Shown one piece after another: positions 18,968 through 28,922 of a DNA stretch of 64,000 nt (within the stretch, counting starts at the first letter, position 1; each line of letters opens with the position of its first letter). The stretch lies in NCBI GenBank assembly GCA_963791295.1, contig CAWBRY010000001.1, forward strand, positions 1,116,001 through 1,180,000, read 5' to 3'. The position numbers were made by a program, and so were the translations under genes. The notes under the pieces are model-generated. The model was given only the letters and a program-made list of their open reading frames with translations, was not told the DNA's origin and ran no database searches. This DNA is from CAWBRY01 sp963791295. GTDB taxonomy: Bacteria > Bacteroidota > Bacteroidia > Chitinophagales > Chitinophagaceae.

Positions 18968-19372
18968 CTATTTCGCAGCAGGATAGTGAGATAGCGGGGA
19001 TCTGTCTCCCACCAACCAAATATGTCCAAAGGGATCTACAAATCCTCCTTGTCGGTGGATTCCCCAGGGTGCTTCATGATTTCTAATAGTATCCTGCCTA
19101 CCCTTGGCACCTAAGCGAACGGCACGTTCGATAAAGCCGTCCGGGTCATCACAAAAAACTTCCACGCGTGTTGAGGTGATTCCCAATTTCTCCGGACTCT
19201 CCCAGCCATTGTTAGCGGGTTCACCCAGAAAGAACGGTGCGCCTTCAATCTCCAGGCCCGCTACTGAACCAAGGCTCCATAACAACTTTGCCCCTAGCGC
19301 TTCGCTATACCAGCTAACTGCGGCAGGGACGTCGGTGATCGCGAGCATAACTGATATAACTGGTCTTTCCAT
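18968..19372 (-). CDS. VOC-superfamily (glyoxalase-like) protein
   Basis: A 134-residue single-domain protein; the start ATG is at 19370-19372 (MERPVISVMLAITDV), the upstream TTG being less likely. Features of the glyoxalase/bleomycin-resistance fold: opening strand VISVMLAITDVPAAVSWYSEALGAKLLW, EVFCDDPDGFIERAVRLGAKG in the second half, and FVDPFGHIWLVGDR near the end, typical of the PhnB-like branch. Members bind a metal and act on diverse small molecules; no substrate can be given. Monocistronic, convergent with panD and followed upstream by tRNA-Met. Confidence 0.85.
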   Translation of the reverse strand: MERPVISVMLAITDVPAAVSWYSEALGAKLLWSLGSVAGLEIEGAPFFLGEPANNGWESPEKLGITSTRVEVFCDDPDGFIERAVRLGAKGRQDTIRNHEAPWGIHRQGGFVDPFGHIWLVGDRSPLSHYPAAK

Positions 19373-19433
19373 TTTATTATTCAAGTAGTTATTTTTCAGT
19401 CATGTTTACCGTAATAAGACCTTGTTTTTTGTG

Positions 19434-19507
19434 TAGCGAGAAGGAGACTTGAACTCCTGACCTCAGCATTATGAGTGCTGCGCTCTAGCCAGCTGAGCTA
19501 CCTCGCC
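19434..19507 (-). tRNA. tRNA-Met (anticodon CAT)
   Basis: On the minus strand the sequence folds as a complete cloverleaf: acceptor GGCGAGG paired with TCTCGCT (two G-U pairs), D-arm with AGCTCAGCTGGCTAGAGC, anticodon stem CAGCA/TGCTG around loop CTCATAA, and T-arm AGGAG-TTCAAGT-CTCCT. Discriminator A, no encoded CCA. The first pair is G-U, not the C-A mismatch of initiator tRNA, and the anticodon stem lacks the GGG/CCC run, so it is elongator Met; an Ile2 (lysidine) tRNA with the same anticodon cannot be fully excluded. Confidence 0.93.
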
Positions 19508-19551
19508 AAATGCAGTCGAGAATGAAAAAAATTCAACATTTCACAGGGCGG

Positions 19552-19559
19552 CAAAAATA
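19552..19559 (-). promoter_or_regulatory. -7 box TATTTTTG for tRNA-Met
   Basis: The minus strand reads TATTTTTG, an exact TAnnTTTG match, 44 bases upstream of the tRNA 5' end. A processed leader of about 40 bases is plausible. Confidence 0.4.
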
Positions 19560-19692
19560 AAGATTCCAACCCTAAGACTGAAATCAAATTTTCAATTCCG
19601 AACCCATTTACACGAAAAATGAATCCAGTATTTTTGAAACCGACTGGGAATTGCAAACCTGTTCCTTTTATTTGTAAAAATAAATTTTTTCA

Positions 19693-20295
19693 ATGACGAC
19701 ACTCCGGGTTGCCGATGAGAAGGATGCTGAAGGCATACTGGCAATCTATTCTCCGTACATTGAAAAAACATCATACACTTTTGAAACTGAAGTTCCTTCG
19801 ATTCCTGCTTTTGCCGACCGTATCAACTCATACCTGGTCCATTGGCCCTGGCTGGTTTGTGAAATTAATGGCGTCATTGCCGGCTATGCCTATGCAACCA
19901 GGCATCGGGAAAGGACCGCCTATCAATGGTGTGTAGAAAGTTCTGTTTATGTCCACGACGATTTTCAAGGGACCGGCGTGGCAAAAGCCTTGTACACAGC
20001 ACTGGTTGAATTGTTGAAGAAGCAGGGATTTCACAATGTTTACGCAGTGATCAACCTGCCAAATGATAAGAGCGTCAAATTTCACGAGCGTTGCGGATTC
20101 AAGTGGTTTGCTACTTATGAAAATGTGGGTTATAAATTGGGTAGATGGAAGAATGTGGGTTGGTGGCAATTGATCATCAATGAATATATGGATGAACCGC
20201 CGGCACCTCTAAAGTTCGCGAAATTGGACCCGGCATTTCTCAATTCGGTTTTGAAAAAAGCAGTTGAATCTTTTAAATTCAATGAACAGAAGTAA
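19693..20295 (+). CDS. GNAT-family N-acetyltransferase, phosphinothricin acetyltransferase-like
   Basis: A 200-residue acyl-CoA-dependent acetyltransferase. It opens MTTLRVADEKDAEGILAIYSPYIEKTSYTFE, the typical start of PAT/Bar/YncA proteins, and has the acetyl-CoA loop in VYVHDDFQGTGVAKALYTALVE and the C-terminal motif LPNDKSVKFHERCGFKWF. The family acetylates phosphinothricin, methionine sulfoximine or related amines. About 30 extra residues at the C-terminus are not part of the fold. It lies 11 bases before the SAM-hydrolase-like gene on the same strand. Confidence 0.9.
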   Translation: MTTLRVADEKDAEGILAIYSPYIEKTSYTFETEVPSIPAFADRINSYLVHWPWLVCEINGVIAGYAYATRHRERTAYQWCVESSVYVHDDFQGTGVAKALYTALVELLKKQGFHNVYAVINLPNDKSVKFHERCGFKWFATYENVGYKLGRWKNVGWWQLIINEYMDEPPAPLKFAKLDPAFLNSVLKKAVESFKFNEQK

Positions 20296-20306
20296 ATCAT
20301 TTTGAT

Positions 20307-21248
20307 ATGATAAATAGCCTTGATCATTCACGAATAAACATAAAACTCTTGTTTTATGCCGTTAACATTTTTTTACTTGCACTGATCTACACTCAGCCGA
20401 TCCAGGCCCAAAAAAAGATATTGGTATTTCAAAGTGATTTTGGATTGAAGGATGGCGCTGTTTCAGCAATGAAAGGCGTTGCTATGGAAGTGTCCTCCGA
20501 TCTGAAAATTTTTGACCTGACGCATGAGATCCCGACCTACAATATTTGGGAGGCCGGCTATCGCCTGCAACAAACGGCGCCTTATTGGCCCGCAGGAACT
20601 GTTTTTGTTTCAGTCGTTGATCCGGGAGTCGGATCATCCAGGAAATCTGTGGTGCTAAAAACCAAAAGCGGCCATTTTTTTATTGGACCCGATAACGGAC
20701 AATTTACCATGGTCGCAGAAAGCCTCGGCATTGATGAGGTCCATGAGATCAATGAAGCCGTCAATCGGCGCAAGAATTCCCAGGCATCCTATACTTTTCA
20801 TGGCAGCGACGTTTATGCGTTTACGGGAGCGAAGCTGGCTGCCGGAATTATTAAGTTAAGCATGGTAGGACCTGTTCTTCCAGACCAGGTTGTCAGGATC
20901 GACTATCAGAGTGCGGTCATTGAAAATGGAGTGATCAGAGGAAACATTCCCATCCTCGATATCCAATACGGCAATGTGTGGACCAATGTTGATGGAAATC
21001 TTTTCAAGCGATTAGGAATTCAATATGGTGAGAAAATGCATATCGAGATACTCCACGGCGATCAAAAAATATATGAAGGCGATATGCCTTATGAAACTAC
21101 CTTTTCGGCTGTGGCTGTGGGTCAGCCTCTCGCTTATCTGAATAGTTTGCTGAATCTGTCATTTGCATTGAACCAGGGAAATTTTTCTGAAGCCCATAAG
21201 GTTTTTAGTGGCCCTGATTGGAAAGTGGTAATATCCAAAGCCAGATAA
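20307..21248 (+). CDS. SAM hydroxide adenosyltransferase-like protein (DUF62), exported
   Basis: A 313-residue protein of the DUF62/SAM hydrolase family, which splits S-adenosylmethionine into adenosine and methionine. Motifs: VFQSDFGLKDGAVSAMKGV with the catalytic Asp, DLTHEIP, GTVFVSVVDPGVGS, FIGPDNGQFT, and FHGSDVYAFTGAKLA, then the C-terminal beta domain. Unlike cytoplasmic relatives it has an N-terminal hydrophobic stretch (LLFYAVNIFLLALIYTQPIQAQ) that looks like a cleavable signal peptide, placing the enzyme outside the cytoplasm. The role there is unknown. Frame intact; gap of 11 bases after the GNAT gene. Confidence 0.9.
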   Translation: MINSLDHSRINIKLLFYAVNIFLLALIYTQPIQAQKKILVFQSDFGLKDGAVSAMKGVAMEVSSDLKIFDLTHEIPTYNIWEAGYRLQQTAPYWPAGTVFVSVVDPGVGSSRKSVVLKTKSGHFFIGPDNGQFTMVAESLGIDEVHEINEAVNRRKNSQASYTFHGSDVYAFTGAKLAAGIIKLSMVGPVLPDQVVRIDYQSAVIENGVIRGNIPILDIQYGNVWTNVDGNLFKRLGIQYGEKMHIEILHGDQKIYEGDMPYETTFSAVAVGQPLAYLNSLLNLSFALNQGNFSEAHKVFSGPDWKVVISKAR

Positions 21249-21274
21249 ATTTTTCAACCCTCTATGGAATGGCG

Positions 21275-24129
21275 TTAGAATGAAAAAGCCAATTTAGTAA
21301 ATAGCCTCATTCCATTAAATCCCATTTGAACAGAATCCCAGGGACCACCTGTTTCATTGTCGCCCGCCCAACCCTTTGCCTGCTGATTAACTCCTAGATC
21401 AGGATGAACATTGAACAGATTATCTGCACCTGCATAGACAGTGAGCTTAGAACAGACCTTATAAGAAAAATAGAGATCAGTAGTCAGCTTGCCCTTAAAA
21501 TTAAACTCCTCAGGGACTAAAATATTTTCATCAGCATCAGAAGGCACTTGTGGATTAATGCCGGTGTTGTTTGGATTATCCGAAGTAGATGCACCAAACC
21601 CCAGGAGTCGAATCTTACCGAAATAAGTAAGATGGGTGCCTACACCAAACTTATCCATTTCATATTCGAGACCGAGGTTAAACTTCGACTTTGGAGCAGA
21701 GGCTAATAAGAACGCTTCCTCCCGGTCACTGAAAAAGGTTTTTTGATTCAGCACGTACTGTTCAACGCGGGAGGCACATGAATGGCGTCGATCTTCATGT
21801 GCTGAAAATTACCGGCTAATAATAACCTGAATTGATTCAATCCCCATTTCTTCCTGTAATCGGTGACAACATCAAGACCATAATTCGTCGTATTGACGGC
21901 GTTGTCGAAAAATTGAGCAGAAGCTACATCGATAGCATCAAGCTGATCAGTGAATGAAGAAGGCAATGTAGGATCATCTCTGCTGAACAATCCTGATAGC
22001 ACGATCCGGTCCTTTACTTTAACCATATAACCATCTAAAGTAATCGTAAGTGCATTCACTGGTTTCCAGCTAAAACCAATGCTGGCATTGACCGAAGATT
22101 CTTCTTTTAACTTAGGAATGCCTGCGGCATTAGTGATTGCATCTCCATTGCGGGCAATCCGGGACTGGACCAATTGTCCGCTACTGAAAGAAGTGAGTGT
22201 GTTGCTGAAATTAATCTGTTGAAGTGAGGGCGCCCTGAACCCTGTGCTTACGGAACCCCTGATGTTGAAATCGGTCGCTACTTTATAACGTGTTGCCAAT
22301 TTGAATGTGACAACCGAACCAAAATCTGAATAATTTTCAAAGCGGACAGCACCGTCTAGCAGCCATGCCGGGGTGGCCGTCAATTCGCCATCGACATAGA
22401 GGCTGAAGTTGGAACGGTTTGCTTTAATAACATCTGAAGGACTGAATCCGGGAAAGCCTTGCGAACCAGGAGCCGGACTTCTGGAGGAGTCAGCTGGATC
22501 GTGTCCCTGGCCTATTTGATTGGGATATATAAGTGGATCCGGATGGTAGCTTATATAAGATCCTTCCTCTCCTTTATATATTTTATAATTTTCATACCGG
22601 TATTCTGCGCCCAATGCCAGATTGAAGCCCTCGGCGATGGTCTTAAATCCCTTACTAAAATCAAGATTGACTGTATTCTGCAGAAAATTGAATCCCCCAT
22701 CATCAAAATGATTGGGCGTATTGGCGCCGATGATAGATGCGTTGAAAGTCTTATCACCATAGTAGTGAAAGTCGTTCCTTCCCAATGTATTGCTGAAGTC
22801 CCAATGCCAGCCATTTGCCATTTCACCCTTGACACCTGCGGCAATGGATCCATCGGCAATATGTGTTTGGATATGTGGGTTAAAATAGATTTCGCCATCG
22901 TTGGCAGTTCGCAAGATTTCGGGATCAAAGAGCAATCCTCCCAAATCGTCAACGGGAAACCGTTCTGGCTTTGCGCTCCAGTTTCTGGTATATGCAAAGG
23001 CGTCGGCCTTTTTATAATTATATCCCCCAAATGCATAGAATGTAGTCCTGCCACTGGCACCTGGAATTTCCATATTGAACATTCCCCCGCCTGAAGTGAC
23101 CGAGCCATCTCCAAAAGCCCTGCGACCCGTATTTAAGAAGGGTAGGGCATCGTCATCGGTCTGCCAATTAGCTGTATCAACCTGCCTGTAAGTCTTTGCC
23201 TGGGAGAAGAAGTCCAAGGAAAAATTAATAAAACCACCATTCTTGCCAATTGCCACTCCATTATTTGCCGAGAACGAAAAGGTAGACCCATCGATCTTAT
23301 CACTGGAATAATACTGATTGCCGTCGTTAACCTTAGAGCTATTGAACTTGGTATCATAATAACCTGCCCAACCGGCATTGATCGTCCAATGATTGACATC
23401 TTTTCTTAAGATGATATTAATTACTCCTGCCATCGCATCCGATCCATATTGTGCGGAAGCACCGTCCCTCAATATTTCAATCCTTTCTACAGATGCTTCG
23501 GGAAAGGAATTCATGTCGGCGCCAGAATTACCTCTTCCCCGGGTTCCAAACAAACCTACGAATGCGGTCTGATGCCTTCTTTTCCCATTCACTAGTACCA
23601 GAGTCTGATCAGGGCCCAGGCCCCTTAGGGTTCCCAGGTCAATATGATCGGCGCCATCTGCGCCCGATTGTTTATTATAATTAAATGAAGGAGCTGAATA
23701 ATTGAGAGCAGAAGTGAGGTCCATTCTTGCGGTGGACGCTCCCACTTTATTGATATCGATCACATCTACCGGAACAGGGCTTTCAGTTCTTACCCGGCCC
23801 GCGGTGCGCGTTCCAACCAGCACAATCTGGGTCAGTTCAGTAGTCATTTGAACCAGGGTAATATTGATCTCATTCCTGTCTCCGACAGCAACAGTCTGGT
23901 TGGCGAAGCCCACGATGGATATTTCCAATTCATCGTCGCTAGCCACCTGCAGGCGGAAGCTTCCATCGGATGCGGTCACTGTGCCTTTATTGGTTTTTTT
24001 GGATCTGACTGAAGCACTGCCGAGAGGTTGGCCATTATTGTCTAACACTTTTCCAGTGATGGACTTTTGGGCCCATATCGAAGCGGTAGCAAATAATGAC
24101 AGGATCAAAAAAGATATTACCTTTCTCAT
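21275..24129 (-). pseudogene. TonB-dependent receptor with CarboxypepD_reg N-terminus, one frameshift
   Basis: An outer membrane receptor of about 950 residues. Signal peptide MRKVISFLILSLFATASIWAQ; residues 22-95 form a carboxypeptidase-regulatory-like repeat (KSITGKVLDNNGQPLGSASV); then the plug (DQTLVLVNGKRRH, VERIEILRDGASAQYGSDAMAGVINIIL) and a 22-strand barrel. The frame breaks near 21765; restoring one base links HVPP to the barrel end (EQYVLNQKTFF ... GADNLFNVHPDLG ... KLAFSF). A SusD-like partner is not adjacent, so this is more likely a SusC-independent receptor. It is convergent with the SAM-hydrolase gene. Substrate unknown. Confidence 0.9.
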
Positions 24130-24183
24130 AGCTGTAAATTTTGATCAGAGATGCCTTAAAATAAGGGAGTTTTTCTTTGAAAT

Positions 24184-25416
24184 CTACTTAGTTGATATTT
24201 CCTCGGCGACGGGTTTCCAATCAACCTTTCCAGGATATATTTCAAGCGCTTTTTCCAGGCAAGCCATTGCACCATCAATGGCGTCCAGATTGAGCACATA
24301 GGCAAGGCGGACTTCATTTCTCCCAAGACCCGGCGTTCCATAAAATCCGGTAGCGGGGGCCAGCATCACCGTTTGATTATTGTACGAAAAATCTTCCAGT
24401 AGCCATTGACAAAATTGATCGCTATCATCGATCGGCAGCCGGGCCATCGCATAAAATGCTCCGCCTGGATTGGGGCAAAACACACCGGGCATTTCATTCA
24501 GGCGCTCCACCAGAAGGTTTCGCCGTGTCGAGGTATTCCGCTTTGGGCTGAATCGAAATAGTCTTCAGGCAGGTCAACAGCCGCTTCACCCAGGATTTGC
24601 GCAAGACCTGGCGGACTTAACCTCGCCTGTGCAAATTTCATGGCGGCATCATAGACTGCTTTATTCTTAGTGACCAAGCGCCCCAATCCTCGCACCGCAA
24701 GCACTATAACGCTTACTGATAGTATCCATCAGCAATACATTTTCTTCAATCCATTCAGGTGCATGGCGCTGACATATTCTCCCTCATAACAGAATTCACG
24801 GTAAGCTTCATCGCTGAACAGGTAGAGTTGGTGACGCAGGCAAATCTCCTTCAAAGCTTCCATTTCCTGTGCGGCTATATAAATACCCCGTCGGATTGTT
24901 TGGATTGCAAATGATGATCGCTTTGGTCCTGGGGGTGATCACTTTTTCAAAATCTTCGATGGGCGGAAGGGCAAATCCAGTTTCGATGCGAGAAGTGATG
25001 GGTACTACATCAACGCCTGCCGCACAGGCGAAACCGTTATAATTGGCATAAAATGGTTCAGGGATGATCACTTCATCACCCGGGTTCAGGCAGGTAAAAA
25101 ATCCAAAAAGAATGGCTTCGCTGCCACCGGTAGTGATCAGGATCTGATCATACGTAACATCAATGCCTACCCTCTTATAATACTCCACCAGTTTCCGGCG
25201 GTAACTTTCATTGCCTGCGCTGTGACTGTATTCCAACACTTTAATATCGGCGTGACGTACTGCATCCAGGATCGGCTGGGGAGTCTCGATATCGGGCTGG
25301 CCGATATTCAGATGAAAGACTTTGATGCCTTTCTTCTTTGCAGCTTCTGCAAAAGGAACCAGCTTCCTTATGGGAGAAGGAGGCATCTGTTTTCCCCGGT
25401 TGGAAATGGTCAACAT
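24184..25416 (-). pseudogene. Class I/II pyridoxal-phosphate aminotransferase, frameshifted
   Basis: About 405 residues, aspartate-aminotransferase fold. The first 180 residues are clean: MLTISNRGKQMPPSPIRKL, HLNIGQPDIETP, the PLP-phosphate loop TTGGSEAILF, and IICNPNNPTGYLYS. After about 24860 the frame is lost; the remaining parts read SDEAYREFCYEGEYVSAMH, the region after the active-site lysine (RGLGRLVTKNKAVYDAAMKFAQARLSPPG; the lysine itself falls in the damaged part around 24720), and the C-terminus PNPGGAFYAMARLP and LGRNEVRLAYVLN with the substrate-binding arginine. At least three shifts. Transaminates an amino acid with 2-oxoglutarate; exact substrate unknown. Confidence 0.87.
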
Positions 25417-25420
25417 GGAT

Positions 25421-25428
25421 CAAATATA
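25421..25428 (-). promoter_or_regulatory. -7 box TATATTTG, leaderless aminotransferase start
   Basis: TATATTTG on the minus strand matches TAnnTTTG exactly and ends 4 bases before the aminotransferase ATG at 25416. The transcript would begin at or next to the ATG. Confidence 0.45.
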
Positions 25429-25649
25429 ATTTTTTTACTAGAGAAGTCTAGTATAAAGTTCGATGTGAATTATTTGTTTAGGAAATCTTAATAACCCAAC
25501 TTTCTGAAATTTCTTCATAAATAAATGTTGTAACGTGTTTGATGTATTCTAGGGTTGATTTGAAGCTATGTAACTTTTCATTCTAATCAAAATCAACTCC
25601 TATTTGACTTATTTCTACTCTTAACCAACCACGCTAATATCCCCAAACA

Positions 25650-26503
25650 ATGGAAAAATATTTGTTCACTGATGGAACGAATGGGATGAGGGAAGTGATA
25701 TCGCAGGAAGAACTGAAAACATTGATCGAATCATCTGCTCAACCGGAGAAAACAGTATTTGGGTTTTCAGCACCAATGAATGGATCAGCTATGCCAGTTT
25801 CATCAAAGAAATCCCAACTTTTACTTCCAGGACCCGTACCCGCCATCATTCCTGTCAAATCAGAACTGCTAGCCCAGACCTTCAACCGGCAAACGCCTGT
25901 TAAAAAAATCTCTAATCTTTATCGTCGGCGCGCATAGTCATTTTCCTCATTTATAATTTTACAAAGATCAGATGGGAAAAACTTGGGCCGCACTCAACAT
26001 CACTGCTCCAGGCCTGCCAATGTTCCTTTACTAAATGCCGATTCACTGATCCAATATTTGGAAGAAAGCGAACCAAAAGTTGGATAAGATGACGAAGACC
26101 AACTTCGCATCCGCAATACATGGCCTGAAAGAATCATACTTCAACTGAATGCCCAGCATGATTCAAGTCAGCAGGATCGCGTTATTATAATATGGAGTTA
26201 TCAATCGATAATAGGACCGGGCTACAATCTAGACAATGCGATCGTGAAGGTCACAGTGTGGAAGAACAATGAGATCAGCATGACGGACAGCTTCCATTTC
26301 AACAATATCAGTTATGCGATGGCGGCGAAGCGCAGCCTGACGAATACTATACGAGGTGATAGCCTCTCACTGTTTCATTTCAATCGATCAAAGCAAAGGT
26401 TTTCAATTTCTGTTATTCCGCTGATAAGAAAAGCAACTATGGAAATGATAATGACCGCTGGTTTTGTCAGGGAATAAAGTTAATTTTATCAAATTCAAAA
26501 TAA
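25650..26503 (+). pseudogene. GYF_2-like membrane protein, frameshifted (first gene of the PBP/ATPase operon)
   Basis: About 285 residues once frames are joined. Residues 1-57 (MEKYLFTDGTNGMREVISQ, then EELKTLI ... ENSIWVFSTNEWISYASFIKEIP) resemble the GYF_2/DUF4339 fold, with an aromatic pair W/W and the SxEELxxLI helix; this domain binds proline-rich or other partners in the cytoplasm. A Pro-rich linker follows, then one membrane helix (KKSLIFIVGA-IVIFLIYNF) near 25900-25965, then an extracytoplasmic part of about 170 residues ending CQGIKLILSNSK with TAA at 26501-26503. At least four frame changes and one in-frame TAA (26088) interrupt it, so details are tentative. The next ATG follows 14 bases later. 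Confidence 0.5.
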
Positions 26504-26517
26504 AAACAATCTTCACT

Positions 26518-28922
26518 ATGGCCCTCTACTATCTACCATTGCTCATCCGCAGCGACCGCTATTTTGTAGCGAGGCTTGAACAAGATGCCAGGGTACTGAC
26601 TGGCAGGGATCCAATCTCCGGTGCAGATTTCAATTTTGTAGTTCATCAGAGGACCGCGTACTCACGCCCTTGCTCACCATTGAAGACCCTTCCAAGATCG
26701 TACTGAACCAAATGGCGCCCTCAGAAAAACAGGATATCCCGCTGCGCGAATGTCATATCTCAATGGTAAGGTCGGGAACGAATTTGAGTTACAGATCCGC
26801 AAAAACAGTACATTTGTAGTAGAGCCGTTTGAAGACAGGGAAACTGGGATACGCCTGGACTTATTTCGCAGATCAAAAAAGGATTTCGGTAGGCTATTAT
26901 AAAAATTGGGTAGAACAGATTCCTATTCAAATCAAGGTAAGATTGATCGCATGGTGCAGAAGAAATTTATAGCGGACAATTTCAATTTACCGTTGTGAAA
27001 TCAAAGCAATGCCACCAGGTGGTGATTGATTTTGGAAGTGAGGCCAGCCAGATCGGGTATAAGAATTGCGGTCCTCAATCTGCCATCGTGCAATATGATA
27101 TCCTGGAAAACATCATCAGTCAATTAAATATTTCCGACAAAACCAGGAACTGGCGACGGGAAGATTTTCTGAACCATGAACCGGGTCAGTTACTATTGTA
27201 CCGATCATTTTATGCGATCAAAAAGAAGATCACTTCAGGCAACAAAGGGAAAATTTTCCATTCAACTTTACCAATGACCTATCTGACATGATGAAATTAG
27301 ATTATTTATTACGCGACAGGAAGTGGCGGCCACGCAGGTTTCATTCAGGGATAACTATGAGATCATTCCGAACCTCAAACTGGGCATTGAAAAAAGTCTT
27401 GCAACTTTCACTTGAACAATCATACAGAGGATTACAGTATCCGTTCACATAAAAAGGAGCTGATCAGTGGGGTGCTTTTGCGTTTGTTGAGATTGATGAT
27501 CAGTACAAAACCTGATTTTCAGCAAGGCGGCATAAAAGTCACCTTGCTGGTCCCGAATATCTATACGCAGCATGACGTATTTGAATTGCTGAATGAATTG
27601 CGTTTCCGGACCGCCAGCCTGCTGGCTTCCCTGCATATTGCCCAGGACATCAGCTATTTATTGAATACGAAACCATTTCTGAAAGTGATGCCGCTTTCAT
27701 GGGTTATCAGCAGACCCATAGTCCGACGTCCATCTTTCCAATGGCGAAATAGCCTTGGCCATTGATTGCGGCAAAGGCACGACAGATATTTCAATGGTGT
27801 TGGCCGACGACAATGAAAATTATTCCAGTTTTTTCAGGACAGGTTTTGCAGGAGCGGGCAACGTATTGCTTATATGGATTTGCAGAAGATTTTTTGACGC
27901 TGGTCCTTCGCGCCATTCCCGGCAGCAATGAAATCGACGTAAAAGATTTTATCAGTCGCTACTTGCTTGATCAGAACCTTACGGCCGACGTATTGAATTT
28001 TATACAATTGATGGAAGACCAAAAGAAGAAATTCAAGAATCTCCAGGCTGTAGGTATCACACAGTTCTCGCAAATGTGGCAGAACGATCGTTCAGCACAG
28101 AACGAACGATCGGTAATCTTCATAAGGATCAATCGACATTATTGCAATACACCGAAGCCATTCTGAAGGACCGCAATATCCGTTGGGATGACGAGATTAC
28201 AGGCCTCATTCATAAGGCAACCGATGCCATAGTGCATTGCATATGGCCAGCATCAAAGACGTGATTACGCAGCGACATTAAAAAGCGGATCAAAGTAGTG
28301 ATGCTCAGCGGACGGGCATTTTATTTTGATGAGTTAAGGGTGAAGCTCATCAAGGAATTGAATAATCTCCTGGGCGACCAGGTAAAAGTAAATACCGTTC
28401 CTCCGGGTCGTGCGATCAACAATAAGAATATAGCTATCCATGGGGCATTCAGCGGGGCATATAAGATCACTGATTTCACCGGCATACCTATAGATAAGAA
28501 AGAAGGGCTGTCGAAAAACAATGATGTATTGAATAATAATATGTATTTGTACCGTGGAATCAAAATTGAGCCCGGCAATGATATTCTATACAATGCAGCA
28601 GTAGTGAGACAGAAACAACCAGGAACTGAAAGCATTTAAGAATAAGACAGTGGATATTTATTTTACCCGGGATAATATTTACCTGAGGTTGATGGAGAAC
28701 CAAAAAGTGAAAGACGTTAGATCGCTGTATAGCATCCTGACATCGGTAGCTGAAGTATATTCTCCGATCCAGGATATGAAAGCTATTTCGATGTTCCCCG
28801 GCAATAATGGCGAATTGGCCTCGATCAGTGCAGTCTATGATGATGTGCTGAAAGAGCAGGGCCTTTCGGGGAATAAACCAGTGAAGAAAAGGCGAAGCAT
28901 TCTCCAGTTCTTCCATTTTTAA
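26518..28922 (+). pseudogene. Large Hsp70/actin-fold ATPase-like protein, many frameshifts
   Basis: About 800 residues in several frames. The start MALYYLPLLIRSDRYFVAR is at ATG 26518. The first 160 residues have no domain I recognise. The ATPase signatures then follow in the order of the Hsp70/actin/FtsA superfamily: phosphate 1, VVIDFGSEASQIGYK (about 27020-27063); phosphate 2, LAIDCGKGTTDISMV (about 27755-27799); adenosine motif, VVMLSGRAFYFDEL (about 28295-28335). The end, KKRRSILQFFHF, shares TAATG with the next start, so translation is coupled. It is not DnaK: no substrate-binding domain pattern is seen and the insertions differ. The SrfB virulence-factor family has a similar size and fold, but I cannot confirm that relation. 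At least six single-base breaks. Confidence 0.6.

Noticed and set aside
21748..21760. Two separate receptor genes
   Set aside because: The C-terminal piece has no signal peptide or plug and continues the barrel directly; a single-base break explains it.
22551..23114. Open frame of 187 codons on the minus strand in another frame of the TonB receptor
   Set aside because: The receptor frame (21275-24129) shows clear family motifs across the same bases; the other frame has no recognisable pattern and no start context.
24500..25416. True decay of the aminotransferase
   Set aside because: All parts of the enzyme are present in order; only frame is lost, within a patch where other genes suffer the same.
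26080..26095. In-frame TAA read through as a recoded codon
   Set aside because: The gene around it has several other single-base breaks, so a miscalled base is a simpler explanation; no SECIS or recoding signal is seen.
26518..28922. DnaK chaperone gene
   Set aside because: The phosphate motifs fit the superfamily, but the DnaK start (IGIDLGTTNS) and substrate-binding domain are not found, and spacing differs.
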